In this document: positions 15,929 to 26,119 of the stretch, piece after piece
Layout: each line of letters opens with the position of its first letter
Position numbering within the stretch: the first letter of the stretch is position 1
Origin: an uncultured beta proteobacterium
GTDB lineage: Bacteria; Pseudomonadota; Gammaproteobacteria; Burkholderiales; Burkholderiaceae_C
Direction: 5' to 3'
Assembly (NCBI GenBank): GCA_903954045.1
Contig: CAJBMJ010000250.1
Location: 1 to 35,911, forward strand
Length of the DNA: 35,911 bases
Program-made: the position numbers and the translations under genes
The notes under the pieces: model-generated
What the model saw: the letters and a program-made list of their open reading frames with translations, nothing else
Told to the model about the DNA's origin: nothing
Database searches by the model: none

Positions 15929-17173
15929 ATGTACAACCGAAATATCCTCGTAGAACAAACCGACCCTGAACTGTGGGCTGCCATCTTGGCAGAGAACGCT
16001 CGCCAGGAACACCACATTGAACTGATCGCCAGCGAGAACTACGCCTCGCCTGCCGTCATGGCGGCACAGGGCAGTCAACTGACCAATAAGTACGCTGAAG
16101 GCTACCCCGGCAAGCGCTACTACGGAGGCTGCGAACATGTTGACGTGGCTGAACAACTGGCCATTGACCGTGTGAAGCAGATCTTTGGCGCACAAGCAGC
16201 CAACGTGCAACCCCATTGCGGAGCTTCCGCCAACGAAGCGGTCTTTTTGGCCTTTCTGAAGCCTGGCGACACCATCATGGGCATGAGTCTGGCCGAAGGC
16301 GGCCACCTGACCCATGGCATGCCACTGAATATGAGTGGCAAATGGTTCAATGTGGTGAGCTATGGTCTGGATGCCAATGAAGCCATTGACTACGAAGCCA
16401 TGGAACGCAAGGCCCATGAAGCCAAGCCAAAACTGATCATTGCGGGCGCCAGTGCTTATTCTCTTGCTATCGATTTTGAACGCTTCGCCAAAGTAGCCAA
16501 AGATGTTGGCGCCATTTTCATGGTCGATATGGCCCACTATGCGGGCCTCATTGCAGCAGGCGTCTACCCCAACCCGGTTCCGCATGCCGACATCGTGACT
16601 TCGACCACCCACAAGAGCCTGCGCGGCCCCCGTGGCGGCATCATCCTGATGAAGTCCGAGTTTGAGAAAGCCATCAACAGTGCCATCTTTCCCGGCCTGC
16701 AAGGCGGGCCATTGATGCATGTCATCGCAGCCAAAGCAGTCGCTTTCAAGGAAGCATTGAGCCCCGAGTTCAAGACTTATCAGCAACAGGTGGTAAAAAA
16801 TGCCCAGATCGTGGCAGAGACCCTGACATCGCGCGGCTTGCGCATTGTGAGTGGCCGCACCGAAAGCCATGTGATGCTAGTGGATCTGCGCGCCAAGGGC
16901 ATTACCGGCAAGGAAGCCGAAGCAGTGCTGGGCAATGCCCACATGACCATCAACAAAAATGCCATTCCCAACGACCCGGAAAAGCCAATGGTCACCAGTG
17001 GCGTCCGTATCGGAACCCCAGCCATGACCACGCGCGGATTCAGGGACGAAGAGGCGCGCATGACTGCAAATTTGGTTGCAGACGTGCTGGACAATCCCAG
17101 GGACGAGGCCAACATTGCGGCTGTGCGCACGAAGGTCAATGCCTTGACTGCCCGCTTCCCGGTCTATAAGTAA
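15929..17173 (+). CDS. glyA: Serine hydroxymethyltransferase
   Basis: PLP enzyme that converts serine and tetrahydrofolate to glycine and 5,10-methylene-tetrahydrofolate, the main one-carbon source for purines, thymidylate and methionine. The start at ATG 15929 ([10 protein letters not shown]) has AAGGA upstream and gives 414 aa. With this start the PLP lysine in [13 protein letters not shown] falls at K229, the same number as in E. coli GlyA. Other blocks: [38 protein letters not shown]. It is regulated by the ZTP riboswitch in its leader and followed after 10 nt by nrdR. Confidence 0.97.
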   Translation: MYNRNILVEQTDPELWAAILAENARQEHHIELIASENYASPAVMAAQGSQLTNKYAEGYPGKRYYGGCEHVDVAEQLAIDRVKQIFGAQAANVQPHCGASANEAVFLAFLKPGDTIMGMSLAEGGHLTHGMPLNMSGKWFNVVSYGLDANEAIDYEAMERKAHEAKPKLIIAGASAYSLAIDFERFAKVAKDVGAIFMVDMAHYAGLIAAGVYPNPVPHADIVTSTTHKSLRGPRGGIILMKSEFEKAINSAIFPGLQGGPLMHVIAAKAVAFKEALSPEFKTYQQQVVKNAQIVAETLTSRGLRIVSGRTESHVMLVDLRAKGITGKEAEAVLGNAHMTINKNAIPNDPEKPMVTSGVRIGTPAMTTRGFRDEEARMTANLVADVLDNPRDEANIAAVRTKVNALTARFPVYK

Positions 17174-17183
17174 GCTCCGATCG

Positions 17184-17633
17184 ATGAAATGCCCCTTCTG
17201 CAGCCACCCCGACACCCAAGTGGTGGAAACACGGGTGGCCGAAGACGGGGACTTCATCCGCCGCAGGCGCCAATGTGCGTCCTGTGAGAAGCGCTTCACC
17301 ACCTACGAACGTCCAGACGTCAACTTTCCGTCCATCGTCAAAAAAGATGGTCGCCGCATCGAATACGAGCGAAGCAAACTGCTCGCCTCCATGAACCTGG
17401 CACTGCGCAAGCGCCCGGTCAGCACCGAGCAAATAGACAGCGCCATAGAGCGCATAGAAGAAAAACTGCTCAACCTGGGATTGCGCGAGATTGCCTCAAC
17501 CCGCATAGGCGAGCTCGTCATGCGGGAACTCAAGAAGCTAGACAAGGTGGCTTACGTGCGCTTTGCCAGCGTGTACCGCAACTTTGAAGATATTGACGAA
17601 TTCAAGTTGTTGGTGGATGAGGTTAGGAAGTAG
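17184..17633 (+). CDS. nrdR: Transcriptional repressor NrdR
   Basis: 149-aa regulator of ribonucleotide reductase genes. A zinc ribbon with C3, C6, C31 and C34 is followed by an RRRRQC stretch and an ATP-cone domain (about 49-139, starting [14 protein letters not shown]) that senses ATP/dATP. The length matches the family. Only 10 nt separate it from glyA, so it probably shares that transcript and thus the riboswitch-controlled mRNA. Confidence 0.97.
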   Translation: MKCPFCSHPDTQVVETRVAEDGDFIRRRRQCASCEKRFTTYERPDVNFPSIVKKDGRRIEYERSKLLASMNLALRKRPVSTEQIDSAIERIEEKLLNLGLREIASTRIGELVMRELKKLDKVAYVRFASVYRNFEDIDEFKLLVDEVRK

Positions 17634-17671
17634 CAATCCGACAAGAGGTAGTTTTCGGCAGACAATCCGCT

Positions 17672-17703
17672 CCCCATCAGCTTTAACCAATCAGATAATG
17701 GGG
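17672..17703 (+). other. Inverted repeat CCCCAT/ATGGGG at the fimT start
   Basis: CCCCAT (17672-17677) can pair with ATGGGG (17698-17703), which ends 1 nt before the fimT ATG and contains the only G-rich ribosome-site candidate. The loop is 20 nt. There is no T-run. If it forms, it would reduce fimT initiation; function is unproven. Confidence 0.35.
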
Positions 17704-17704
17704 C

Positions 17705-18277
17705 ATGAGCAAATTGCCACGAATTCGATTAGGTTACTCTGGCTTTTCATTGATTGAATTGCTGGTGACGATCGCCTTGATCGCTGTTTTGGCCCGACTT
17801 GCGGCACCGGCCATTGGTGGCTTTGCGTCACGCAATGCGGTCCGCGGCTTGAGCAACGACTTCAGTCTCTCCATGCAGCGTGCCCGCACTGAGGCTATCA
17901 ATAAAAACCAGTGCGTCGCCATCTGCATGTCCTCGACGGTGGGCGGAACCAATAAATGCGCAGGAAGTGGCCAAAATTGGGGTACCGGTTGGTTGATTTT
18001 CGAATTTCCCAGTTGCGGCACTGTGGTCACCAGTGACCCGTCGGACCCGAATTTAATTGTTTTTTCCGGTCAAGGTGCTGGGGCTCGCTATGAACTCAAT
18101 GCAGACAGTAGTGTCCGTTCAGTTGTCTTCAACGCCAGGGGCGTGCCCAGGTTGTCAAGTGCGGGGCGTTTTAACTTGGTGGATACAGGTGTTTCGTCCA
18201 ACGACACCATCAATCGGACTTTTTGTCTCGATATGGCCGGGCGACTTCGTGTGCTTGACTATGCATCTAGCTGCTAG
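17705..18277 (+). CDS. fimT: Type IV minor pilin (GspH/FimT family)
   Basis: 190-aa prepilin-like protein. The type III signal ends at G13, followed by FSLIELLVTIALIAVL, with Glu5 of the mature form present, so it is cut by PilD and enters the inner membrane. The C-terminal part is the GspH-type globular domain with several cysteines (QCVAICMS, NKCAGS and a terminal SSC). First gene of the minor pilin cluster; the minor pilins prime pilus assembly together with PilY1. Confidence 0.9.
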   Translation: MSKLPRIRLGYSGFSLIELLVTIALIAVLARLAAPAIGGFASRNAVRGLSNDFSLSMQRARTEAINKNQCVAICMSSTVGGTNKCAGSGQNWGTGWLIFEFPSCGTVVTSDPSDPNLIVFSGQGAGARYELNADSSVRSVVFNARGVPRLSSAGRFNLVDTGVSSNDTINRTFCLDMAGRLRVLDYASSC

Positions 18278-18283
18278 GGCTGA

Positions 18284-18934
18284 ATGTTTATGAACCTTAT
18301 GACCTCTCAAAGTATGCGAAATCGGAACACAGGGGCCACGATGGTGGAGGTTCTGGTTTCAGTATTGTTGCTGTCCTTTTCCCTTTTGGGTATCGCTGGC
18401 TTGATGGCGGCTACCACACGATATCAGCTCGGGGTTGAAAGCAGGTCAACAGTAACTATGCTTTTCAATGATGCAACCAGCCGCATGCGCACCAATTTGG
18501 CGGAGGTTCCTGGCTTTGATGCCACAGTGACCTCACCAACATTCAATTACACAGCCAGTTGGTCTACCCAACAAAGCACGATTGCATCTCCTGCCACGAA
18601 CTGCGGACCTACTGCCACTGCAACCTGCACCAATGCGCAACGGGCTACCTATGATCTTTGGGAATTGAGGAGTTCTGCCAGACGATCTCTTCCTCAGGGT
18701 AGTCTTCAGCTTATTGGGGACACGGCCGATGGTCTGACGGTAACCTATCTTTGGATGGACAAGGACTTCGTGGACGGCTCGCTGGTCAGCACCAGCAACC
18801 CATCAGGATTGAGAACAAGTGCAACATGCTCAAGCACCGACACAATTATGCAGAGGCAAGCCTGCTGTCCTACACAAGCAAGTGTTAGCACCTCTCCCGG
18901 GGTAAGGTGTCTCAATTTCACGTTCATCCCATAA
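18284..18934 (+). CDS. pilV: Type IV pilus minor pilin PilV
   Basis: 216-aa prepilin. After a short leader, G17 precedes ATMVEVLVSVLLLSFSLLGIAGL, which has the Glu5 typical of PilV and the characteristic LLGIAGL run. ATG codons at 18284, 18290 and 18314 are all possible starts; none has a strong ribosome site. It begins 6 nt after fimT, implying one transcript. It belongs to the PilV-PilW-PilX-PilY1 priming complex of the pilus tip. Confidence 0.9.
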   Translation: MFMNLMTSQSMRNRNTGATMVEVLVSVLLLSFSLLGIAGLMAATTRYQLGVESRSTVTMLFNDATSRMRTNLAEVPGFDATVTSPTFNYTASWSTQQSTIASPATNCGPTATATCTNAQRATYDLWELRSSARRSLPQGSLQLIGDTADGLTVTYLWMDKDFVDGSLVSTSNPSGLRTSATCSSTDTIMQRQACCPTQASVSTSPGVRCLNFTFIP

Positions 18935-18947
18935 CGCTTTCAAGGCC

Positions 18948-19955
18948 ATGAAAACAACAGCCTCCAGGCAACCCAACCTGTCCAATAGAGGATTCTCACT
19001 GGTAGAGCTAATGGTGTCTGTTGCCATCAGTATGGTGGTTGTAATTGCCGCGTCGTATGTCTATCTTGGAACTCGGGAAACACAGCGAACACTCAGTGAA
19101 AAATCATTCACTTTTGAAAGCGCCAAATTTGCCATGGATCTCATTGGCCGAGACATTGAGAACGCCGGTTTTTATCCGGCCATTCGGTCTACTACCGGAG
19201 CTATGTCGCCTAATTCTGTTAGCACTGAAAGCTATGTCAATCCGATTACCGCCTCGCCACCTGCGGCCTACGGCAGCATCATTTACGGCTGCCAAGCCCT
19301 AAGGTATTTGCCGGTGACCTCTGTATGCGGTGCACACTCCGGTACGGTCGATTCCGATGCCATGGTAGTGAACTACTATTCCAACGACTCATCCGGTCTT
19401 GACATCGGAAACCGCGCGGATTGCCTGCGTCAGGATTCAGCGAATGATGCCGCTACCAACAATATCACTGGCAATGTGCGGCGCAACGCGGGTCATGCGG
19501 CTGCTGCTGCGGCAGACAGGCCGTTCTTGGCACCGCAAAAACCTTTATTCGTTTCGAACCGTTACACACTGAGTAGCACGACTTTGCAAGTGGAGGGACA
19601 AACTATCAATACTTTTAGTCTCGCTTGCAACGGAAATGGACAATCAACCGCCAGCAATACCTATCAACCCATGATTCCGGGGATTGACCAATTGCGCTTC
19701 TATTATTTGGTGAGTGACGGCGTGAACGGCCAATATAAGCGGGCAAATTCCGTTACTGCCACTGAGTGGGCCAATGTGACCGGCGTGCGCGTTTGTCTTA
19801 TTGCAAGGTCTTTGCAAGCGGCTCGACTAAGGGGCACCACTTCCTACTCCCTTAACGACTGTGATGGGGCAAGCCAGTCATACACCGATGGCATTGAGCG
19901 CAAGGTGTTTAGCCAAGTGTTCGCGCTGAAAAACAAAGCCAACGTGACGTTCTGA
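18948..19955 (+). CDS. pilW: Type IV pilus minor pilin PilW
   Basis: 335-aa prepilin with cleavage after G15 and mature start FSLVELMVSVAISMVVVIAA (Glu5 present). The FAMDLIGRDIENAGFYP block is typical of PilW. The large C-terminal domain has paired cysteines (YGCQALRYLPVTSVCG). CAAGG precedes the ATG. It lies 13 nt after pilV and 3 nt before pilX. Confidence 0.92.
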   Translation: MKTTASRQPNLSNRGFSLVELMVSVAISMVVVIAASYVYLGTRETQRTLSEKSFTFESAKFAMDLIGRDIENAGFYPAIRSTTGAMSPNSVSTESYVNPITASPPAAYGSIIYGCQALRYLPVTSVCGAHSGTVDSDAMVVNYYSNDSSGLDIGNRADCLRQDSANDAATNNITGNVRRNAGHAAAAAADRPFLAPQKPLFVSNRYTLSSTTLQVEGQTINTFSLACNGNGQSTASNTYQPMIPGIDQLRFYYLVSDGVNGQYKRANSVTATEWANVTGVRVCLIARSLQAARLRGTTSYSLNDCDGASQSYTDGIERKVFSQVFALKNKANVTF

Positions 19956-19958
19956 ACC

Positions 19959-20789
19959 ATGAAACCATTGCCACGATTTTCCCAATCCGGCACACGGCAA
20001 GATGGCGTTGTGCTGGTGATCGTTTTGATTTTTTTGCTGGCCTTAACGACTATTGGAATATTCGCCGCCCGCAACACCATTTTGGGTGAACACCAATCCC
20101 GCAATGAGTTGGAGTACCAGGTGGCGCGCCAGGCAGCAGAGTCGGCGCTCAGGGACGGTGAGCGCGATCTGAGGTTGAAATCGGGCGTTGCTCCTCCTGA
20201 CGCGATTTGCACGCGCGGTGGGGTGCTTCGAACAGAAGACCCGGTTATCAGCGATGCGGAATTCACGGACGCCTGCCTGGGCGGCCAATGCAAAATGCCT
20301 GGAACCAGGTACGTAGTTGCCTGGGACAATGCAACGCCAGTGTCTGGAGCTAGCCCTGGTGAGCCATGGTGGCCAACTAGCAAGGGTGGCGTATGGAGTG
20401 ATTACTTCAGAACCAAATCACCCAATACTGCCACTGCACCTAGTTGCAGCACCTTCACTGGGGGTGTTCCGCTGGGCCTGTTTACTGGAGCGACTCCAAT
20501 GACCGGCGTTGCAAGGCAACCTGAATATCTTATTGAGTTTTTGAGTCCATCCCAGGACACATCGGGTGATGGAAAGAGTTTTGAATGCCCCACCACGGTG
20601 ACGAATTCCGGCGTTGCAACCGCTGATACGTCCTCCACAGCATCAACAACTCAAACACTGAACATGGCTTGCTACCTTTTCAGGATTACATCCCGAGGAT
20701 TTGGACCAAGTGTGATTTTCAGGGACAACAGGTATATACCAACCGCTGAGGTAGTGATGCAGACCTACTTTCACATCATCCGAAATTGA
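19959..20789 (+). CDS. pilX: Type IV pilus minor pilin PilX
   Basis: 276-aa protein with a PilX N-terminus: G16 followed by VVLVIVLIFLLALTTIGIFAARN, then the NELEYQVARQAAESALRDGE helix usual in PilX. Position 5 of the mature helix is Ile rather than Glu, as also seen in the related GspK-type tip pseudopilins, consistent with a position at the tip of the minor pilin stack. The C-terminal region is Ser/Thr/Gly-rich with several cysteines. Confidence 0.9.
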   Translation: MKPLPRFSQSGTRQDGVVLVIVLIFLLALTTIGIFAARNTILGEHQSRNELEYQVARQAAESALRDGERDLRLKSGVAPPDAICTRGGVLRTEDPVISDAEFTDACLGGQCKMPGTRYVVAWDNATPVSGASPGEPWWPTSKGGVWSDYFRTKSPNTATAPSCSTFTGGVPLGLFTGATPMTGVARQPEYLIEFLSPSQDTSGDGKSFECPTTVTNSGVATADTSSTASTTQTLNMACYLFRITSRGFGPSVIFRDNRYIPTAEVVMQTYFHIIRN

Positions 20790-20843
20790 CCCAATCGATT
20801 TCATGATGGACTCCAGCTATTCAATTTTTATCAGGAGAACTCT

Positions 20844-23800
20844 ATGAGCTCCCTACGTTATCTCAAGTGGTCGGCCCAGACACTGGTTCTAATTCTTTTC
20901 AGTGGCCTCAGCTGGGGTGCGCCACCGTACACATCCACATCGGTCTACCCGGCGGTTCCTCCCAATATTTCGTCCTCTGGCTCCAAGCCCATGCTGATGC
21001 TTTTGACCAGCAAGGATCACACACTCTTTAGTCCGATATACACAGACTTTGAAGACTTGGACGGCGACGGCATCATTGATACAACCTTCAAGCCGGATTT
21101 CAAATACTACGGCTATTTCGACGCGACCAAGTGCTACACCTACTCAAGCAGCCGTTTCAACCCTGCGCGGGTAGGCAGCATTTCCACCACCAGCGCCACA
21201 ACTTCTGGCAGCACTGTCGCGGGTCGTTATGTGTGCGGAAACTCCAATGAATGGAGTGGCAACTACCTCAATTGGGCTACTACGACCCGCCTTGATGTCA
21301 TCAGAAAAATGTTGTACGGAGGACAAAGATCTACCGACAGCACCACTGAAACTATTCTCTCCAGCGCCCGCCTCACGCGAGATTCCCATTCATTTGTGAA
21401 GTACTACCGTGGTACCGACATCCGGGACTACACACCGTTCACAACATCTAACCTGACGAAGACTTCGGGCAGCAACGCCAATACGTACGCCGGTTTGACT
21501 CTCTGCATGCAAGGTGATGACAACAATAATGGATTAACCGGCACTCCGAAAATGCGGATGGCAAAGGGCAATTACCGCTTGTGGTCTACCGTCGAGGGCG
21601 GCACCGTGTGCGACTGGGGCGGTACCCTGGGCAACAAGCTCAACCGATACTACGGCGGCTCCAGCACTCTGGCTGGCAACACCATCACTTACCAGGGCAA
21701 TGGCGGGGTCAATCACGAAGCATCCTCACCCAGTCAGTCTACTGACGGCGCGACGTACAACAGCTTGGGACCTGACCTGAACGTGCGCGTCAAAGTGTGC
21801 GATTCGTCGCTTCTTGGCGAGGAGCGTTGCCAAGCGTATGGATCCAGCACAGTCGTTTACAAGCCAGTCGGCCTTTTGCAGGACTTTGGAACCAACCAAT
21901 CAGGTTCCACGGCCGCAAGAACCGAGTTTGGATTGATCACCGGAAGCTACGACAAGAACCTGACCGCTGGCGCATTGCGCAAAAACATGAACGACATGCT
22001 CGATGAAATCAAGAGCACTACGGGTCAGTTTTGCTTTAGTAGTGGGGCTTCATGCTCGGGTACGCTTGCTGACGGCAGAAGCTACACATCAACCGGCGCA
22101 ATCAAGGCGTTAGATCAAATAGTTTTGTATGGGAAAAATTCCGGCGGCTACGACGGATCAGACGTTCAGTTGCCCAGCGAAATGAGTAATGGAGAACTGC
22201 CTGCATGGGGCAACCCCATCGGCGAAATGCTGGTACAGGCATTGAGCTACTACGGTGGCAAAACTTCCAGTAACCCCAGTTCAACTACCAACGATACGTC
22301 TGTTTCGATGCCGGTATCCAGTTGGAGCGATCCGATGTCGGAATCGAATACAACTCGCGTCACTAACTATGGCAAGCCCATATGCAGGCCCCTGAACATT
22401 TTGGCTCTGTCCAGCAGCGCGCTGAGCTTTGATGGTGATGATGCAGACACTGTATTTTCAGCCCTGCCCAACAGGAGCAGGGGAACGTTGTCCGAATTCA
22501 CCGATGCCGTAGGTGTTGCGGAGGGCATCCATGGAACACTTCGCTCAGTCGGTTCTGTAACAGGCGGCTATGGTGAAACATGCTCTGGAAAAACGGTCTC
22601 GTCTTTGTCCCAGGTCAGTGGAGTCTGCCCAGAGGCACCTGCCGTTGGAGGTACTTACAAAATTGCGGGTGCAGCTCTTTATGCAAACACCAACAGAATC
22701 AAGACTGTTACTTCGGTTCCGACGGATCTTCCTGCCTGGGCTTTGAAGGTAAAAACGTATGCCGCATCCCTGGCGGGCGGCGTTGCGCGTGTTGAAGTCC
22801 CGATTCCCAACACAAGCCCGACGAAGTACGTTTACATCACCCCCGAGGGGCTTTGGGCTGCCAACAGCAATGCGAAAAAGATGACGTCTGCCATGCTGAC
22901 GTTCAATGCGATCAGTTCATCCAGTACCCATGGTGCCTTCATCGTGACCTGGAACGATTCACTCTTTGGAGGCGACTATGACATGGATATTGCTGGGTAC
23001 CTGCGATACGACGTCCTGACTCCCCTGTCACCTTCAACCAAGTACCGCCTGAAAATCACAACCGACATCATCAATGTCGGCGCTGGCTGGACCGGCTCAC
23101 ACGGCTTCAGTGTGATTGGAACCAATAACTTTGATGGTAGGTATCTAACGCATCGTCACCTCAGTGACGACAGCGTCATGAGCTCTGCCACAGGTTACCT
23201 ATGTGGAAATTCAACTTACCGGGCATCGACGAATCTTTCCACTGCGGGACTGTCCATCATTCCGACCGCAACCGGAAACGGCTCCCAAGCATGCGATGTA
23301 TCCTCAGCCTGGAACGCTGTGAGGGACCGCGACTCCCCCGTCACACTGACTTTTGAAATGAACGGTGCTGACTCGGTTACGCTGCGCGACCCTTTGTGGT
23401 ACGCGGCAAAGTACGGTGCCTTCACACCCACAGACGCCACCATTTCCTCTGAACTGCCCAATTTGCCAGTTGAATGGGACGCAAGGCGCAATGATGGCAG
23501 ACCCTGTGGCGGCTCAACCGGCTTGAGTTGTACCGACGGCGAACCCGATGGTTACTTTCTTGCACGCAGGCCTGAATTGCTGGAGAAGCAACTTCGCGAC
23601 ACCCTGGAAACTATCATCAGTTCTACCAACTCTGCGCCAGCGGTTTCATCTTCACAATTGGATACTGGGTCGTTCAAATATATTGCAACATTTGACCCAT
23701 CACAGAATTCGGGAACCGTCCTCGCCTATGAGTTGGGTAGCAACGGAAACTTCGCTTCTACTCCATCCTGGGACGTTGGCCAGAAACTGAGCACCGTTTC

Positions 23801-25622
23801 GGCAAATACGCGTGCAGTCATCACCAACGACAGTGTGTCCGGCGTAGCGCTTAAAACAAGCACGTCGTTTTCAACAACTTTTTTGGACAACCTTAGAGGA
23901 ACAGGTGGAACTGCACTGACTTCCACCCAAGGCGACGAGCTTGTCAACTATCTGCGGGGCGACCGAACCAAAGAAAAGCCAACTGGTATTTGGCGTGCGC
24001 GCAGCATTAGCAATGTAATGGGCCCCATTGTGAACTCCTCACCTTGGTTGCAGGGTCGCCCTGCGGGCCAGAATTTTGGCTCCTTTGCCACCGGAACCCC
24101 CACCTACGGTAGTTTTGTCAGCGCACAAAGCAGTCGGGATCGCCTGATTTGGGTCGGCGCCAACGATGGCATGCTGCACGGCTTCAAGGCTCAGGGCAGT
24201 GATGGCGGTACACCCGTTATTTCTTACGTGCCCTCACCCATGATCAGCAGGCTAAAGACGCTGGCCCAAGACTCAACATCAATGAACTCCGGGATGGATG
24301 GCAGTCCCTATACGGGTGACGTCCTGTTGGGTTCAGGCTCCCCAGCAACGTGGAAAACCTATTTGTTCAGCAGTTTGGGACGCGGAGCAAGGGCCTTTTT
24401 TGCACTCGATGTCACCAATCCTGCCAATTTGTCGGAAGCCAATGCCAGCAGCATATTCAAATGGATGTTTAGCTCCAGTGACGATGCGGATCTGGGATAC
24501 GTTCTAGGTGATCACCAATCCCATCCCGGAAGCAATCAGGCTACACCCATCGTCAGGATGAACAATGACAAGTTTGCGGTTCTTGTACCCAATGGATTGG
24601 GGTCTGGCAACGGAACAACATCCGCCTATGCCCAACTGTTTATCCTTTTTGTCGATGGCCCTACAGGCAGCGGAACCTGGACCTCTGGCACGCACTACAT
24701 CAAAATTCCGACTGACACCGCTGGCAGCAACGGATTAGTGGGCGTGAACTGGGTTGATACGAACAATGACGGCAAAGTAGATACGATTTACGGTACTGAC
24801 TTGTTGGGAAGGCTCTGGAAGTTTGATGTTTCTAGTGCAACTACCAGCAATTGGAAAAGCGCATTTCCAAGTTCAGGGACCGGTACGCCGCTACCGCTGT
24901 TTGAAGCCAAGGATGGCAGTACTCGCCTGCCCATCACGACATCTCCCACCGTCAGCACGCACCCTAGTGGCGGATGGTTGGTCGCATTTGGAACCGGTAT
25001 TGCCGTTGATTCGGGCAATTTCCCCAACAGCACCCGAACCCAGCGTTTCTTCAGCATTTACGACCGCCCCGCCTGGGGTACCCGCCCACTGCCCGTGAGT
25101 GATCGAAGTACCTTGATCGCAAGGACCCTAGCCAGAACAAGCGATGGTGACGTGTATGTTGCAACGGGCACTACTGCGTTCGACCCTGCTAGCCACGATG
25201 GCTGGTTCCTCACCTTTGCTCCGCTTTCTTCGAGCAGTTCCATCAACGATGAGATGGTATTGAGTGCGCCGCAACTTCAGGGGGGAATACTTCGATTTGT
25301 TACCGTTCGCCCCAGTACCGCCAGTGCCAACAAGTGCTACGCAACGCCAGAGGGCACAGGTTATGCCATCGATCCTATCTCCGGCACGCCCAAGGCGACT
25401 CTCCTGGGAACGGTTCCCGTGGTGGTGAATGGGGCTACCATTCAGGTCAACAAAGCGGGTATCAAACTCAGCGACCAAAAAGTAACCAGTGCGCTGCAAC
25501 AGAGTGGCACCAAGGGCAACTTCAAAATCATTGGGCAAAATACCAATATCAATCTGCCTGAGTTCCTGCGGCTGATGCGTCGGCAATGGCGCGAAATCCC
25601 GGGTATGAGAACCGACCAATGA
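20844..25622 (+). CDS. pilY1: Type IV pilus tip adhesin/biogenesis factor PilY1
   Basis: 1592-aa secreted protein that caps the pilus, blocks retraction when Ca-bound, and often mediates adhesion. A signal peptide ends near LSWG-AP (residue 26), and AGGAGA precedes the ATG. The C-terminal third is a PilC/PilY beta-propeller (from about residue 1050, with [12 protein letters not shown]). It contains a Ca-binding loop, DTNNDGKVD at 1305-1313, at the site known from PilY1 proteins. A second EF-hand-like loop, DLDGDGIID, is at 71-79. The DxSxS MIDAS motif of vWA-containing PilY1 forms is not visible at the N-terminus. The middle is Ser/Thr/Gly-rich. The stop overlaps the pilE start (ATGA). Confidence 0.93.
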   Translation: MSSLRYLKWSAQTLVLILFSGLSWGAPPYTSTSVYPAVPPNISSSGSKPMLMLLTSKDHTLFSPIYTDFEDLDGDGIIDTTFKPDFKYYGYFDATKCYTYSSSRFNPARVGSISTTSATTSGSTVAGRYVCGNSNEWSGNYLNWATTTRLDVIRKMLYGGQRSTDSTTETILSSARLTRDSHSFVKYYRGTDIRDYTPFTTSNLTKTSGSNANTYAGLTLCMQGDDNNNGLTGTPKMRMAKGNYRLWSTVEGGTVCDWGGTLGNKLNRYYGGSSTLAGNTITYQGNGGVNHEASSPSQSTDGATYNSLGPDLNVRVKVCDSSLLGEERCQAYGSSTVVYKPVGLLQDFGTNQSGSTAARTEFGLITGSYDKNLTAGALRKNMNDMLDEIKSTTGQFCFSSGASCSGTLADGRSYTSTGAIKALDQIVLYGKNSGGYDGSDVQLPSEMSNGELPAWGNPIGEMLVQALSYYGGKTSSNPSSTTNDTSVSMPVSSWSDPMSESNTTRVTNYGKPICRPLNILALSSSALSFDGDDADTVFSALPNRSRGTLSEFTDAVGVAEGIHGTLRSVGSVTGGYGETCSGKTVSSLSQVSGVCPEAPAVGGTYKIAGAALYANTNRIKTVTSVPTDLPAWALKVKTYAASLAGGVARVEVPIPNTSPTKYVYITPEGLWAANSNAKKMTSAMLTFNAISSSSTHGAFIVTWNDSLFGGDYDMDIAGYLRYDVLTPLSPSTKYRLKITTDIINVGAGWTGSHGFSVIGTNNFDGRYLTHRHLSDDSVMSSATGYLCGNSTYRASTNLSTAGLSIIPTATGNGSQACDVSSAWNAVRDRDSPVTLTFEMNGADSVTLRDPLWYAAKYGAFTPTDATISSELPNLPVEWDARRNDGRPCGGSTGLSCTDGEPDGYFLARRPELLEKQLRDTLETIISSTNSAPAVSSSQLDTGSFKYIATFDPSQNSGTVLAYELGSNGNFASTPSWDVGQKLSTVSANTRAVITNDSVSGVALKTSTSFSTTFLDNLRGTGGTALTSTQGDELVNYLRGDRTKEKPTGIWRARSISNVMGPIVNSSPWLQGRPAGQNFGSFATGTPTYGSFVSAQSSRDRLIWVGANDGMLHGFKAQGSDGGTPVISYVPSPMISRLKTLAQDSTSMNSGMDGSPYTGDVLLGSGSPATWKTYLFSSLGRGARAFFALDVTNPANLSEANASSIFKWMFSSSDDADLGYVLGDHQSHPGSNQATPIVRMNNDKFAVLVPNGLGSGNGTTSAYAQLFILFVDGPTGSGTWTSGTHYIKIPTDTAGSNGLVGVNWVDTNNDGKVDTIYGTDLLGRLWKFDVSSATTSNWKSAFPSSGTGTPLPLFEAKDGSTRLPITTSPTVSTHPSGGWLVAFGTGIAVDSGNFPNSTRTQRFFSIYDRPAWGTRPLPVSDRSTLIARTLARTSDGDVYVATGTTAFDPASHDGWFLTFAPLSSSSSINDEMVLSAPQLQGGILRFVTVRPSTASANKCYATPEGTGYAIDPISGTPKATLLGTVPVVVNGATIQVNKAGIKLSDQKVTSALQQSGTKGNFKIIGQNTNINLPEFLRLMRRQWREIPGMRTDQ

Positions 25623-26119
25623 AAGTATCTGCAATGAAAAGTACGAAACTTGCGCCTATGCGAAATGCGGGCTTCACCCTGATTGAATTGATGATCGTCG
25701 TGGCCGTGATTGGCATACTGACAGCAGTCGCTTATCCCAGTTACCGCGAGTTCATAGCCAAAGGCCGTCGGGCCGATGCAAAAACCCAGTTGTTGGCTGC
25801 ACAACAATGGATGGAGCGCCTATATAGCGAGAGCTATAACTACCACACTGCTCAAACTGCAACCGACTGCCCAACCACAAAAACCCTATTCCTTTGCCAG
25901 CCGTTTAGCACATCTCCTCGGGCAAATGAAGGTGTTGCGTCCTACGCAATAACAGTTACCACCAGCAGCACCGTCCCGACAACATACACTCTAACGGCCA
26001 CCCGAATAGCAAATGGGCCCGCCGACGGTGATGCTTGCGGAAACTTCACCGTGACCCACACAGGAATTAAGGACATTGTCGATGAAACCAGTCCAAAGTC
26101 TGTAGCGACTTGCTGGTAG
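25619..26119 (+). CDS. pilE: Type IV pilin PilE-like
   Basis: 166-aa type IVa pilin. The leader ends at G18, followed by [27 protein letters not shown], with Glu5 and Pro22 as in major-type pilins. The chosen ATG at 25619 overlaps the pilY1 stop (ATGA); an ATG at 25634 would also give a normal leader. The C-terminal domain has cysteines in TDCPTT, FLCQPF, DACGN and the final TCW, able to form the D-region disulfide. In this genomic position PilE-like proteins usually act as a minor pilin with PilVWXY1 rather than as the main subunit; which holds here cannot be told. Confidence 0.9.
   Translation: MKVSAMKSTKLAPMRNAGFTLIELMIVVAVIGILTAVAYPSYREFIAKGRRADAKTQLLAAQQWMERLYSESYNYHTAQTATDCPTTKTLFLCQPFSTSPRANEGVASYAITVTTSSTVPTTYTLTATRIANGPADGDACGNFTVTHTGIKDIVDETSPKSVATCW

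Noticed and set aside
15917-16870. Long minus-strand open frame opposite glyA
   Set aside because: It is the antisense of a highly conserved gene and its translation is Ala/His-rich without motifs.
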